Shown: in pieces, positions 1-8,129 of the stretch
Layout: each line of letters starts with the position of its first letter
Numbering within the stretch: the first letter of the stretch is position 1
Origin: Alkalibaculum bacchi
GTDB taxonomy: Bacteria; Bacillota; Clostridia; Eubacteriales; Alkalibacteraceae
Reading direction: 5' to 3'
Length of the DNA stretch: 27,840 bases
NCBI RefSeq assembly: GCF_937875145.1
Contig: NZ_CALNCS010000112.1
Location: 1 to 27,840 of the forward strand
The notes under the pieces: model-generated
The model's database searches: none
Told to the model about the DNA's origin: nothing
The model's input: the letters and a program-made list of their open reading frames with translations, nothing else
Program-made: the position numbers and the translations under genes

Positions 1-199
1 TGCTAAAAGCTTTAGCTGTACAGCTAAATTTAGATACAGACAAAGTGACCAAGGCGTTGATGTAGAAGTTTTAGAAGAAAACAAGATAAAAGTGATTTTT
101 CACGAAAAACAAAAGGCTGTTACACCAGGTCAGGAAGTAGTACTGTACAATGGCGAAGAGTGTTTAGGTGGAGCCACCATTGATGAGATTAAGTTCTAA
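1..199 (+). CDS. mnmA: tRNA-specific 2-thiouridylase MnmA, C-terminal fragment
   Basis: Frame open from base 2, ending TAA at 197-199; 65 residues are visible. The fragment has the FSCTAKFRYRQ stretch and the late glycine-rich strand around GEECLGGATID that I recognise from the C-terminal beta-barrel of MnmA, the enzyme that thiolates U34 of Lys, Glu and Gln tRNAs. The catalytic ATP pyrophosphatase domain lies outside the window. The gene is followed by a strong terminator, so it is not cotranscribed with the two-component system. Identification rests on the C-terminus only. Confidence 0.8.
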   Translation, partial: AKSFSCTAKFRYRQSDQGVDVEVLEENKIKVIFHEKQKAVTPGQEVVLYNGEECLGGATIDEIKF

Positions 200-257
200 G
201 TTGTATGTAAAAGCTTGTAGCCGCCTTCGGTGATATAGAGACATAGAACGTAGAACT

Positions 258-290
258 GAAAAACCGCGATGCGTGATATCGCGGTTTTTC
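258..290 (+). terminator. Intrinsic terminator after mnmA
   Basis: A 12-13 bp perfect stem (arm 258-270, arm 278-290, core ACCGCGAT/ATCGCGGT) with a 7-nt loop. The 3' arm ends in TTTTT and the 5' arm starts with AAAAA, so it could work in both directions. Confidence 0.9.
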
Positions 291-326
291 AATGTGTAAA
301 AAATTAATATATAATAAAGATTGTAG

Positions 327-335
327 TGGTATAAT
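327..335 (+). promoter_or_regulatory. Extended -10 promoter candidate for the two-component operon
   Basis: TGGTATAAT is an extended -10 (TG-N-TATAAT) about 38 bases ahead of the response regulator ATG. No good -35 lies 17 bases upstream, which is tolerable for extended -10 promoters. Confidence 0.5.
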
Positions 336-372
336 GAGATAATAGAATAATTGAATCTAAAGGTGAGGTTAT

Positions 373-1047
373 ATGAAGGTTCTTTTCGTTGAAGATGAAA
401 AAAAGGTTACGGATGCCTTAGAAGAGATGTGTAAAATTCAGAATATTGAATGCGATATTGCAAATGATGGGGAAGAAGGATTGCTATATGCAAAGTCTAG
501 CTTGTATGATGTGATTGTTCTTGATATTATGCTCCCCTATAAAAGCGGTTTGGAGATTTTATCTGAACTTCGAGCAGATGGTAACAATACTCCTGTTCTT
601 TTGTTGACAGCAAAAGATGCTACAGATGATATTGTAAAGGGATTAGATACTGGTGCAGATGATTATGTAGTCAAGCCTTTCGTAGCCAAGGAACTCTTTG
701 CGAGAATGCGGGCACTGGGCAGAAGAGTAGATAAAGACTATATAGAAGATACCATTAAACTAGATACCCTTGAGTTTGATTTGAATAGTTACACGATGAA
801 AATTGATGGAAAACCTGAGAAAATAACGTATAAAGAGGCAATGCTCTTTGAAATGCTTATTAAACGCCCGGAACAAGTTTTTACTAGAGAGCAAATTCTA
901 GACCGAGTCTGGGGTCTAGATAGTGAAGTAAATGAAAACAATATTGAAATATATATACACAATCTCAGAAAAAAATTAAAACACACTAATATCAGTATTG
1001 ATACTGTTCGAGGTGTGGGATATACCCTAAGGGTAAAAAATGTTTAA
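373..1047 (+). CDS. OmpR/PhoB-family DNA-binding response regulator
   Basis: 224 residues. An N-terminal receiver domain (about 1-118) has acidic residues E7 and D8, phospho-acceptor D51 (VLDIMLP), T79 (LLLTAKD) and K101 (VVKPF). The C-terminal winged helix (about 128-222) ends in the family signature DTVRGVGYTLR. AGGTGAGG at 361-368 is the ribosome site. The gene overlaps the downstream histidine kinase by 8 bases, so the two form a cognate pair with translational coupling. The signal is unknown; the next gene encodes a surface CapA-like protein, which may suggest an envelope role, but that is only inference. Confidence 0.93.
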   Translation: MKVLFVEDEKKVTDALEEMCKIQNIECDIANDGEEGLLYAKSSLYDVIVLDIMLPYKSGLEILSELRADGNNTPVLLLTAKDATDDIVKGLDTGADDYVVKPFVAKELFARMRALGRRVDKDYIEDTIKLDTLEFDLNSYTMKIDGKPEKITYKEAMLFEMLIKRPEQVFTREQILDRVWGLDSEVNENNIEIYIHNLRKKLKHTNISIDTVRGVGYTLRVKNV

Positions 1048-2332
1048 ACAACTTTACAGAAAACTAACTCTTACAAATGCATTAATTTTAATATGTTTTT
1101 TACTCGTCTTTTCTTATTCCATTGTAAGTATCTTTTCTTATGCATTAGGTCAATCTTCAAAGGTGACCTTGAGGGATAAAGCAAATCAAATCATAAGGCG
1201 AAGCCAAGAACTTGGAACTTTTGATTTTATTATTATAGAGGATTATATGGAAGAAGACTCCTCTAATAAGAATGTTCTCAGAAATTCTTTAGATGTTCAC
1301 TATATCGTATGGGACAATAATGGAAGATTGTCTTCTTTAAATTATGTAGACCAAGATTTAATCAAAGAATTATTTGAGCAATCGAGAGAAGTATATGAAA
1401 ATCAATCTACAGAATTTGAAAAGATGAAGGTAAGCAATGTCAATTATCGAATATACACTCAGTATTATACCTTGCCAAATGGCATAGGCGGTGTTATTCA
1501 AGTTTATCAGTCTAGTGAAATAGACCATTTTATCCTTAATCAGCTCTTTTTTATCATTGTTACTATTGGACTTTGTAGCGTGATTGTATTGATTATTATA
1601 AGCTCATTTCTTGCAAAAAGGTCTCTTGAGCCTGTAAAGCAATCTTATGAAAGGCAAAAAGAGTTTGTGGCAGATGCCTCTCATGAGCTTAGAACTCCTT
1701 TAACCATTATCAAATCGAATCTTGAAGTATTATCCTTAAAGGAAGAAGAAACGATTGCAGAAAATAAAAAATGGTTTGATAATATCTATACGGAAACAGA
1801 TGTTATGGCGAAATTGGTGCAAAATTTGTTAACCTTAGCCCAAATGGATAATAAGCAGATTAGTGCTAATATGCAAATAGTAGTATTATCTCTTATTGTA
1901 GAGAATGTGTGTAAAAAGATGTCGGTTTTAGCAAGAGAAAAAGATATTCTTTTGCAAAGCATTATTGCTGATGATGTTCTCGTAAAGGGCGATCAGAATG
2001 GACTAGAGCAACTTTTTGTTATACTTATTGATAATGCTATTAAATATACTCCGAAAGGTGGACAAGTAAAGGTTAGTTTAATGACCACTTCAGATAAAGC
2101 CTATATTAGCGTTAAAGACACAGGTATAGGCATTGAGGAAGAGGACAAAAACAAGATCTTTCAACGTTTTTATAGAGTAGATAAAGTCCGTTCTAGAGAG
2201 CAAGGTGGGGTGGGCTTAGGTCTAAGCATTGCTAAATGGATTATTGATGAGCATAAAGCTACCCTAGAGATTAAAAGTAAATTAAACGAAGGAAGCGAAT
2301 TTATCATCGGTTTTACTTCGAAAAATAAGTAA
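1040..2332 (+). CDS. Membrane sensor histidine kinase
   Basis: 430 residues. TM1 is about 13-35, an extracytoplasmic sensor region about 36-165 matches nothing I recognise, and TM2 is about 169-191. A short HAMP-like linker leads to the dimerisation domain with the phospho-accepting H215 in ASHELRTP. The ATPase domain has the N box (DNAIKYTP, 331-338), G1 (DTGIGI, 360-365), F box (IFQRFYR) and G2 (GGVGLGLSI, 389-397). All catalytic motifs look intact, so it should autophosphorylate and pass phosphate to the regulator encoded just upstream. It belongs to the large PhoR/CusS/ArlS-like group; the ligand cannot be predicted. Confidence 0.93.
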   Translation: MFKQLYRKLTLTNALILICFLLVFSYSIVSIFSYALGQSSKVTLRDKANQIIRRSQELGTFDFIIIEDYMEEDSSNKNVLRNSLDVHYIVWDNNGRLSSLNYVDQDLIKELFEQSREVYENQSTEFEKMKVSNVNYRIYTQYYTLPNGIGGVIQVYQSSEIDHFILNQLFFIIVTIGLCSVIVLIIISSFLAKRSLEPVKQSYERQKEFVADASHELRTPLTIIKSNLEVLSLKEEETIAENKKWFDNIYTETDVMAKLVQNLLTLAQMDNKQISANMQIVVLSLIVENVCKKMSVLAREKDILLQSIIADDVLVKGDQNGLEQLFVILIDNAIKYTPKGGQVKVSLMTTSDKAYISVKDTGIGIEEEDKNKIFQRFYRVDKVRSREQGGVGLGLSIAKWIIDEHKATLEIKSKLNEGSEFIIGFTSKNK

Positions 2333-2361
2333 TGAATAAATAGAGGTAGAAAGGAGAAGTT

Positions 2362-3582
2362 ATGGAAAAAAAATTCAAGCGTATCCTAATAGTGCTTGTC
2401 GTTGTAGTAGGGATTGTAACTTTGCCCAATTTCATAAATAGTTCAGATGGCGAGAAAATGCAGTTATCGATTAGCACTCCTCAAGAAGATTTAGTAAGAG
2501 AAGTTTTTTCCTATCCCACTGGAAACTATGAAGGGAAAGTAGAGAGGATTACCTTAAGAGCAAATGGAGATATTATGTTTCACGGTCCTCAGATTGAGGG
2601 TGCATATAAGAGTGGAAAGTATGACTTTGAACCAAACTTTCGACATATAAAGAAGTACATTGAAAGTGCGGATTTAGCACTAGGCAATTTTGAATCGACC
2701 ACAGCAGGTGGAACACCTTCTGGATATCCCGTATTTAATGCTCCTGATGAAAGTTTAGAGACTTTAAGCAAAATAGGATATGATGTACTAGCTACTGCCA
2801 ATAATCACGCATTAGACAAAGGGAAAAATGGAGTAGTCCGAACCATCGATAAAATTGCAGAAAACAATATGGTCAGTGTAGGGACTTATAAAGAGCCAGG
2901 AGAGAATATATATACTGCAGAAGTAGAGAATATAAAAATAGCTGTTTTAAGCTATACTTACGGTTTGAATGGTATGGAAAGTTTGCTTTCATCACAAGAC
3001 AGGGAGTATATGGTTAATCTCATAGATAAAGAAAAAATAAAAGGCGATATTAAAAAATCCAAGGAAAATGGAGCAGACTTTACTATCGTGTTTATTCACT
3101 GGGGAAATGAATACCAATTAAAACCCTCTTCCGAACAAAAGGAATTAGCAAATAGCATGTTTCAGTGGGGGGCAGATATTATTTTAGGAAGTCATCCACA
3201 CGTTATACAAGAGTCTGATATCGTTTATGTGGATGGGGAGGCAAAATACGTCATATACTCTATGGGTAATTTTATCTCAAATCAAAGGCGAGAGACCTTA
3301 GGCTCTATTGCAAATAGCACACATACAGAAGATGGAGTCATTGTAGAATTAGCTTTAGAAAAGGACTTTATATCTGGTGATAAGAGAATAGTAGGAGTGA
3401 ACTACATACCCACTTGGGTAAATCGAACAGGATCTAATGGAAATTTTCATTATGAAGTGCTTCCTGTAAGAGATGCTCTTAAAGGGGATTATAATGATTA
3501 TACGAAAGCTAAACTACAAGCATCCTATGAGAATACCATGGGAAAGATGGAATTGTATGGGGAAATTGGAGCAAATAAATGA
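2362..3582 (+). CDS. CapA-family (PGA_cap) metallophosphatase-like surface protein
   Basis: 406 residues. An N-terminal basic segment followed by a hydrophobic stretch (about 8-26) is a signal anchor, so the protein should face outside. The rest is a CapA/PGA_cap domain, related to calcineurin-like phosphoesterases: RANGDIMFHG, ATANNHALDKG, FIHWGNEYQ, ILGSHPHVIQ and YSMGNFISNQ are all recognisable and carry the putative metal ligands. In Bacillus, CapA takes part in poly-gamma-glutamate export; many clostridial paralogues stand alone, as here, without capB or capC, so the substrate is unknown. AAGGAG lies just upstream of the ATG. Its stop overlaps the rimI start (ATGA). Confidence 0.85.
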   Translation: MEKKFKRILIVLVVVVGIVTLPNFINSSDGEKMQLSISTPQEDLVREVFSYPTGNYEGKVERITLRANGDIMFHGPQIEGAYKSGKYDFEPNFRHIKKYIESADLALGNFESTTAGGTPSGYPVFNAPDESLETLSKIGYDVLATANNHALDKGKNGVVRTIDKIAENNMVSVGTYKEPGENIYTAEVENIKIAVLSYTYGLNGMESLLSSQDREYMVNLIDKEKIKGDIKKSKENGADFTIVFIHWGNEYQLKPSSEQKELANSMFQWGADIILGSHPHVIQESDIVYVDGEAKYVIYSMGNFISNQRRETLGSIANSTHTEDGVIVELALEKDFISGDKRIVGVNYIPTWVNRTGSNGNFHYEVLPVRDALKGDYNDYTKAKLQASYENTMGKMELYGEIGANK

Positions 3583-4022
3583 TCATAGACATTTTAGAGA
3601 TGAAGGAAAATCAAATTAAAGAGCTTTTGGCTCTTGAAGAAAGGTGTTTTTCTATTCCGTGGACAGAGAACATGTTTTTGGAAGAGTTAGAAAACTCTTT
3701 AGCCAAATACGCAGTTATAAGATCTTCTGGGAAGATTGCAGGTTATGGAGGCATGTGGTTTATCTTAGATGAAGCCCATATTACCAATATTGCAATTGAT
3801 CCAAATTATCAAAAACAGGGTTTAGGTAGTCATATCCTGTCTTATATGATTAAAGAAGCAGAAGAACATCATATTTACAAAATGACCTTAGAGGTAAGAA
3901 AAAGCAATAAAGCTGCTTTGCAATTGTATAAAAAATTTAATTTTGAAGAATACGGAATTCGCCCAAGATATTATGAAGATAATCAAGAAGATGCCATTAT
4001 TATGTGGAGGAAAAAATGTTAA
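3579..4022 (+). CDS. rimI: Ribosomal-protein-alanine N-acetyltransferase RimI
   Basis: 147 residues, the normal size for this GNAT enzyme. The acetyl-CoA loop is IAIDPNYQKQGLGSHIL (the Q-x-x-G-x-G/A motif), followed by LEVRKSNKAALQLYKKFNFEEYGIRPRYY, a typical RimI C-terminal half with the conserved tyrosines. It acetylates protein N-termini, classically ribosomal protein S18. The ATG overlaps the capA-like stop by 4 bases. Its place two genes before tsaD matches the widespread tsaE-tsaB-rimI-tsaD cluster, although tsaB and tsaE are not in this window. Confidence 0.9.
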   Translation: MIIDILEMKENQIKELLALEERCFSIPWTENMFLEELENSLAKYAVIRSSGKIAGYGGMWFILDEAHITNIAIDPNYQKQGLGSHILSYMIKEAEEHHIYKMTLEVRKSNKAALQLYKKFNFEEYGIRPRYYEDNQEDAIIMWRKKC

Positions 4023-4711
4023 AAAGGATGGGTTTTATTCTCTTAATCATAGCCATTCCCATATTTGTTCTCTTGATGACAGTGCAATTTGTAGTCATGT
4101 GGGATGGGTTTTTTAGGGATCAATATGTAGAAAATGGAGTTGTAAAGACTACCAATATTGAGATTGATGATTTAATGAAGATAACAGATGAAATACAAGA
4201 CTTCTTGCTACGTGACAGGCAAGATTTTGCTATAAAGGGCGTTATAGACGGCCGAGAACAGATTGTCTTTAAAGAAAGAGAAATTGTTCATATGGAGGAC
4301 GTAAAGGATCTATTTCATATTGGTATTATCTTACGAAATGTTTGTGGTCTTCTTATTGTGATATGTGGGATATACTTCTATAAAAAGGACAAAAGAAAAT
4401 TATACAAAGCCATGAAATACAGCGCAATAACCTTCATTGTAGTGGGAGGACTCCTAGCAATTATAACAAGTCAAGATTTTAATAAGTATTTTGTTGTTTT
4501 TCATAAAATATTCTTTACAAATGATTATTGGATTTTAGATCCAATGGAAAGTGTACTCATCAATATGGTTGATATTCACTTTTTTATGAGTATTGCAACA
4601 CTTATATTAGGTACAAGTTTAGCTCTCCTTTTATCTATAGGAGTGCTAGGCTCTCTTATGGAGCGTAAAATGAATAGAAATCAAAATCTAAAGTTTATTT
4701 ATAAGAGGTAA
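4016..4711 (+). CDS. TIGR01906/DUF1461-type integral membrane protein
   Basis: 231 residues from the ATG at 4016. I chose this start over the in-frame GTG at 4004 because GGAGG (4006-4010) sits 5 bases before the ATG. Four membrane segments lie at about 6-28, 103-121, 136-152 and 188-212. Between TM1 and TM2 is FKEREIVHMEDVKDLF, and before TM4 are FHKIFFTND and WILDPMESVLINM; these are the hallmarks of the TIGR01906 (DUF1461) family as I remember it. Function is unknown. It overlaps rimI by 7 bases and so is probably translated with it. Confidence 0.75.
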   Translation: MLKRMGFILLIIAIPIFVLLMTVQFVVMWDGFFRDQYVENGVVKTTNIEIDDLMKITDEIQDFLLRDRQDFAIKGVIDGREQIVFKEREIVHMEDVKDLFHIGIILRNVCGLLIVICGIYFYKKDKRKLYKAMKYSAITFIVVGGLLAIITSQDFNKYFVVFHKIFFTNDYWILDPMESVLINMVDIHFFMSIATLILGTSLALLLSIGVLGSLMERKMNRNQNLKFIYKR

Positions 4712-4750
4712 GAAAGTACTAGAAGAATTTAAAGAAAGAAGGAAAGAACA

Positions 4751-5773
4751 ATAGATAAGGATATAATCATTTTAGGAATAGAGTCTTCTTGTGATGAGAC
4801 TTCTGCAGCCATTGTTAAAAATGGTAGAGAGTGTTGCTCTAATATAATCTACTCTCAAATCGATATTCATAAAGCTTATGGAGGTGTCGTGCCAGAAATA
4901 GCCTCTCGAAATCATATAAAGAAAATAGATCTTATTGTAGAAAAGGCTTTAAGAGAAAGTCATATATTGATAGAAGATGTAGATGGCGTAGCCGTAACTT
5001 ACGGACCAGGCTTAATTGGAAGCTTATTAGTAGGTTTATCCTATGCAAAAGCCGTTGCTTTTAGCTTAAATAAGCCTTTTATTGGTATAAATCATATGGA
5101 GGGGCATATTAGTGCAAATTATATCGACAATGAAAAAGTGAAGCCTCCGTTTATTACATTAGTAGCTTCAGGTGGGCATACGAATATTGTCATCGTAAGA
5201 GATTATGGTGTATATGAAGTCTTAGGCCAAACTCGAGATGATGCAGCGGGAGAAGCTTTTGATAAAATATCTCGCTCCCTTGGGCTAGGTTATCCTGGTG
5301 GTCCTGCAATCGATAAGGCAGCTAAATTAGGAAACCCTGAAGCTGTAAATTTTCCTCGAGCTTATTTAGAGGAAGACAGTTATGATTTTAGCTTTAGTGG
5401 TTTAAAATCATCTGTTTTGAATTACTTAAATAGCTGTAAAATGAAGGATATTGAAGTCCATGTTAATGATGTAGCAGCTAGTTTTCAAAAATCCGTAATA
5501 GATGTATTAGCATATAAAACCATGAAAGCAGCTTTAGTAAATAATATGTCTATCATATGTTTGTCTGGGGGTGTGGCAAGGAACAGCTTGCTTCGAAACA
5601 CTTTAGAAAAGATGGCTTTAGACAAAGGGCTATTCATCCACTTTCCAGAACCAGATTTATGCAGTGATAATGCAGCCATGATTGCAAGTGCAGGGTATTA
5701 TAAGTATATAAAAGGAGAGTTTTCTGCTTTTGATTTAAATGCTGTGGCGAATTTATCGTTGAAGGATGGTTGA
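4751..5773 (+). CDS. tsaD: tRNA N6-adenosine threonylcarbamoyltransferase TsaD, apparent ATA start
   Basis: Read from ATA at 4751 the product is 340 residues, the normal TsaD length, and begins x-DKDIIILGIESSCDETSAA, the canonical N-terminus. No ATG, GTG or TTG lies in frame between the stop at 4730-4732 and the GTG at 4889; starting at 4889 would remove about 46 residues including the ESSCDET motif. AAGGA at 4739-4743 is 7 bases before the ATA, an ideal distance. Later motifs include NHMEGHI (metal-binding histidines), SGGHTN, GEAFDKISRSLGLGYPGGP, FSFSGLKSS, CLSGGVARN and CSDNAAMIA. With TsaB and TsaE it makes t6A37 in ANN-decoding tRNAs. The final codons and the stop lie inside an 11-bp repeat array. 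Confidence 0.93.
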   Translation: MDKDIIILGIESSCDETSAAIVKNGRECCSNIIYSQIDIHKAYGGVVPEIASRNHIKKIDLIVEKALRESHILIEDVDGVAVTYGPGLIGSLLVGLSYAKAVAFSLNKPFIGINHMEGHISANYIDNEKVKPPFITLVASGGHTNIVIVRDYGVYEVLGQTRDDAAGEAFDKISRSLGLGYPGGPAIDKAAKLGNPEAVNFPRAYLEEDSYDFSFSGLKSSVLNYLNSCKMKDIEVHVNDVAASFQKSVIDVLAYKTMKAALVNNMSIICLSGGVARNSLLRNTLEKMALDKGLFIHFPEPDLCSDNAAMIASAGYYKYIKGEFSAFDLNAVANLSLKDG

Positions 5774-5830
5774 ACAATAGTTGAACAGTTGTTGAGCGAT
5801 GGTTAAACAGTAGTTAAACGATTGTTTAAG
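5759..5830 (+). repeat. Array A of 11-bp units, overlapping the tsaD stop
   Basis: Six consecutive 11-bp units follow the pattern TTNAACNATNG, beginning at 5759, 5770, 5781, 5792, 5803 and 5814, for example TTGAACAATAG and TTAAACGATTG, then a degenerate seventh. The first unit and the start of the second encode the last TsaD residues and provide its TGA (5771-5773). Confidence 0.85.
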
Positions 5831-5870
5831 TAGAAAATTTAGGTTGTGTAGTGTAGGTTTATTCAAAAAG

Positions 5871-5911
5871 ATATAGGAGATTTTCTTTCGATAAAATCTC
5901 CTATATTTTTT
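5871..5911. terminator. Bidirectional terminator between tsaD and the ABC-F gene
   Basis: A 14-bp perfect stem (5871-5884 with 5893-5906; core TAGGAGATTTT) is flanked by AAAAAG on the left and a T-run on the right, so it can end transcription of both convergent genes. Confidence 0.9.
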
Positions 5912-5928
5912 GTAAATTTTGTATTATT

Positions 5929-5990
5929 TTTAACAATAGTTAGACAATTGTTTAACAATAGTTCAACCATCGCTCAGCTATTGTTAAAAA
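5929..5990 (-). repeat. Array B of 11-bp units, overlapping the ABC-F stop
   Basis: Five 11-bp units start at 5929, 5940, 5951, 5962 and 5973 with the same consensus as array A, for example TTTAACAATAG and TTCAACCATCG. Read on the minus strand the array closely matches array A (shared GAGCGATGGTT). It contains the TGA stop of the ABC-F gene (5974-5976) and its last codons. Confidence 0.85.
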
Positions 5991-7893
5991 GCTCTAGCTC
6001 TATTTGTTTTTCAGTCCACTCTTCTAAAGTTGCATCTAAAACCTCTTTTGCAGTGTTATACTCTTCTGTAATGCTATTAGCTTTATCATAGTCATCGTAG
6101 AAATCTTCTTTGCACATGAGAAACTCAAATTCTTTGATTTGGTCTTCTAATTCGTTGACCTTCGTCTCTAAGGTGCCTATTTCCTTTTTAAGAGTTTTTA
6201 ATTTCTGCTTTTGACTGTTCTCTAATTTTTTCATATTATTCATCTGAGTCTTCGTCATAGATGGTCCTTGATTTTCTAGTTCTTCTAAGAGTTTGGCATC
6301 ATTGACCTTATTTTGATAATAATCGTAGTTGCCATTGTACATAAAAATACCATTGTTCTCAAGTACGAGAAGCTTATCTACTACTCTATTTAAAAAATAT
6401 CGATCGTGAGAAATAAGTAGTACTGTTCCTGTATAATGGATTAAAGCTTCTTCTAAAATATCTTTTGTCTCCATATCAAGGTGATTAGTAGGTTCGTCCA
6501 TGAGTAACAAATTAGATTTTGATAACATCAGCTTTGCAAGAGAAACTCTGCTTGTTTCTCCACCAGATAAAGATCCTACGGCTTTAAAGACATCCTCTCC
6601 TGTAAACATAAAAGCACCTAAAAAGTTTCGTATTTCTCCTTCATTTGCAGCAGGTTTTGATGTCCATACTTCAGAGAGGATGCTATTATTAGGATTTAAA
6701 CCTTGATGTTCTTGATGATACATTTCTACATTTACATTGTGACCAAGAATAATTTCTCCTCGATCTTGAGATAGATTTTTCGCAATAATATTAAGCAAGG
6801 TCGTTTTTCCAGTGCCATTAGCTCCTACAATGCCGACCTTTTCTCCTCGAAAAATAGTAAAGTCAATATTTTGAAAGAGAGTATTTTCAGAAAAGGACTT
6901 CTTTAAATTGATGACCTCTAAGACCGTTTTTCCACTCTTAATTTGTGGTTCAAAGCGAATGCGAGCTTTCTTTTGAAAGACGATAGGTTTTTCAATTCGC
7001 TCGATTTTGTCTAGCATTTTCTCTCGACTTTCTGCTTTTCTAATGCTCTTCTCTCGATTAAACTGCCGAAAGCGATCGATAATTTCTTCTTGGCGCTGAA
7101 TTTCCTTTTGTTGCAGTTCATAATGATGCATTTGAACATCTAAACTTTCCTTTTTTCTCATCACATAATTGGAATAATTGCCATTGTACTCGTTGAGCTT
7201 GTGATTTTCAATTTCAAATATTTTGTTTACAACTGCATCCAAAAAATACCTGTCATGGGAAATAATCATGAGGCCACCATCATAGGATTGTAAATAATTT
7301 TCCAACCATTGGATGGCAGTTACATCTAGATAATTTGTAGGTTCATCCAACAAGAAAAGCTGAGGTTTTGAAAGCAATAATTTTCCTAAGGCGACGCGGG
7401 TCTTTTGCCCTCCACTTAATTCGCCAATTTTCTTATCTAATCCTTCTTCGCTAAAGCCTAGGCCACTAGCAACTCCTCGTATGTGACTTCGATACTCATA
7501 GCCTCCTAAGGTTTCAAACTCTTCTACGAGCTTAGAGTATTTATCCATGGTATTGTCTAAATCAACATTTTGGCTCATGAGCTCCTGATATTTATATATT
7601 TCATCTTCAAGATCAATACAAACTTGAAAGACAGATAATAGCTCATCGTAAATCCTTATGTCTTCATTTAAATTTAATTCTTGCGACAAATAGCCAATAG
7701 AGGTATCTTTACTTATATTTATTTCCCCTGAATCAAAGTATAAATTGTTGGTAATAATTTTAAATAACGTCGATTTACCGGCACCATTTTTACCTACAAT
7801 GCCAATGCGATCGTTTTTATCCACTTTAAAGGATACATTGTTTAGTATAAGATCTATTCCGTAACTTTTAGTGATATTATTACAAGTGAGCAA
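5974..7893 (-). CDS. ABC-F family ATPase (YdiF-like, ribosome-associated)
   Basis: 639 residues and no membrane segments. Two ABC domains are fused in one chain: Walker A GKNGAGKS (about 34-41), signature LSGGQKTR and DEPTNYLD in the first; GANGTGKT, LSGGETSR and DEPTNHLD in the second. A charged linker rich in Gln, Arg and Glu joins them, and a coiled-coil C-terminus (about 560-630) follows. This is the ABC-F layout, whose members act on the ribosome in translation rather than in transport. The start is TTG, preceded by AGGAGG (CCTCCT at 7901-7906) at 7 bases; no other start fits. The position between tsaD and rex equals that of B. subtilis ydiF. A housekeeping role is more likely than antibiotic resistance. 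Confidence 0.92.
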   Translation of the reverse strand: MLTCNNITKSYGIDLILNNVSFKVDKNDRIGIVGKNGAGKSTLFKIITNNLYFDSGEINISKDTSIGYLSQELNLNEDIRIYDELLSVFQVCIDLEDEIYKYQELMSQNVDLDNTMDKYSKLVEEFETLGGYEYRSHIRGVASGLGFSEEGLDKKIGELSGGQKTRVALGKLLLSKPQLFLLDEPTNYLDVTAIQWLENYLQSYDGGLMIISHDRYFLDAVVNKIFEIENHKLNEYNGNYSNYVMRKKESLDVQMHHYELQQKEIQRQEEIIDRFRQFNREKSIRKAESREKMLDKIERIEKPIVFQKKARIRFEPQIKSGKTVLEVINLKKSFSENTLFQNIDFTIFRGEKVGIVGANGTGKTTLLNIIAKNLSQDRGEIILGHNVNVEMYHQEHQGLNPNNSILSEVWTSKPAANEGEIRNFLGAFMFTGEDVFKAVGSLSGGETSRVSLAKLMLSKSNLLLMDEPTNHLDMETKDILEEALIHYTGTVLLISHDRYFLNRVVDKLLVLENNGIFMYNGNYDYYQNKVNDAKLLEELENQGPSMTKTQMNNMKKLENSQKQKLKTLKKEIGTLETKVNELEDQIKEFEFLMCKEDFYDDYDKANSITEEYNTAKEVLDATLEEWTEKQIELELFNNS

Positions 7894-7946
7894 TTTTCAT
7901 CCTCCTAACTTATGTTATATGAAAATTGATTTTTAGTTTATTTGTA

Positions 7947-7960
7947 TGTCGAATAAGACA
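7947..7960. promoter_or_regulatory. Inverted repeat TGTC-N6-GACA containing a Spo0A-box match
   Basis: TGTCGAATAAGACA lies between the divergent ABC-F and rex genes. TGTCGAA at 7947-7953 equals the Spo0A box consensus TGNCGAA, and the four outer bases on each side form a dyad. No regulator can be assigned from sequence alone. Confidence 0.3.
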
Positions 7961-8018
7961 TTTTGTACTTAATAAAGGCTTCAAATAAGATATTGGCGTG
8001 AATAATAGGAATAATTCA

Positions 8019-8033
8019 TTTTAACAGATTAAA
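8019..8033. promoter_or_regulatory. Possible Rex-like operator half-sites upstream of rex
   Basis: TTTTAA-CAGA-TTAAA resembles a degenerate Rex site (TTGTTAA-N4-TTAACAA) but lacks the outer conserved bases. It sits about 20 bases before the rex -35 box, where autoregulation would be expected. Weak. Confidence 0.2.
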
Positions 8034-8052
8034 GACGAGAAATAAACTCTAT

Positions 8053-8082
8053 TTGACACTATAATATCAAGTTTGCTATAAT
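8053..8082 (+). promoter_or_regulatory. Sigma-A type promoter of rex
   Basis: TTGACA (8053-8058), an 18-bp spacer, then a perfect TATAAT (8077-8082), giving a start near 8089 and a leader of about 40 bases. Confidence 0.8.
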
Positions 8083-8129
8083 AGGTTGACTAGATTTGTT
8101 TGATGGGTTTATCTGGAAGGAGTAACGAT

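Noticed and set aside
5759..5990. CRISPR-like array
   Set aside because: Units are 11 bp, contiguous and without spacers, and no cas genes are present.
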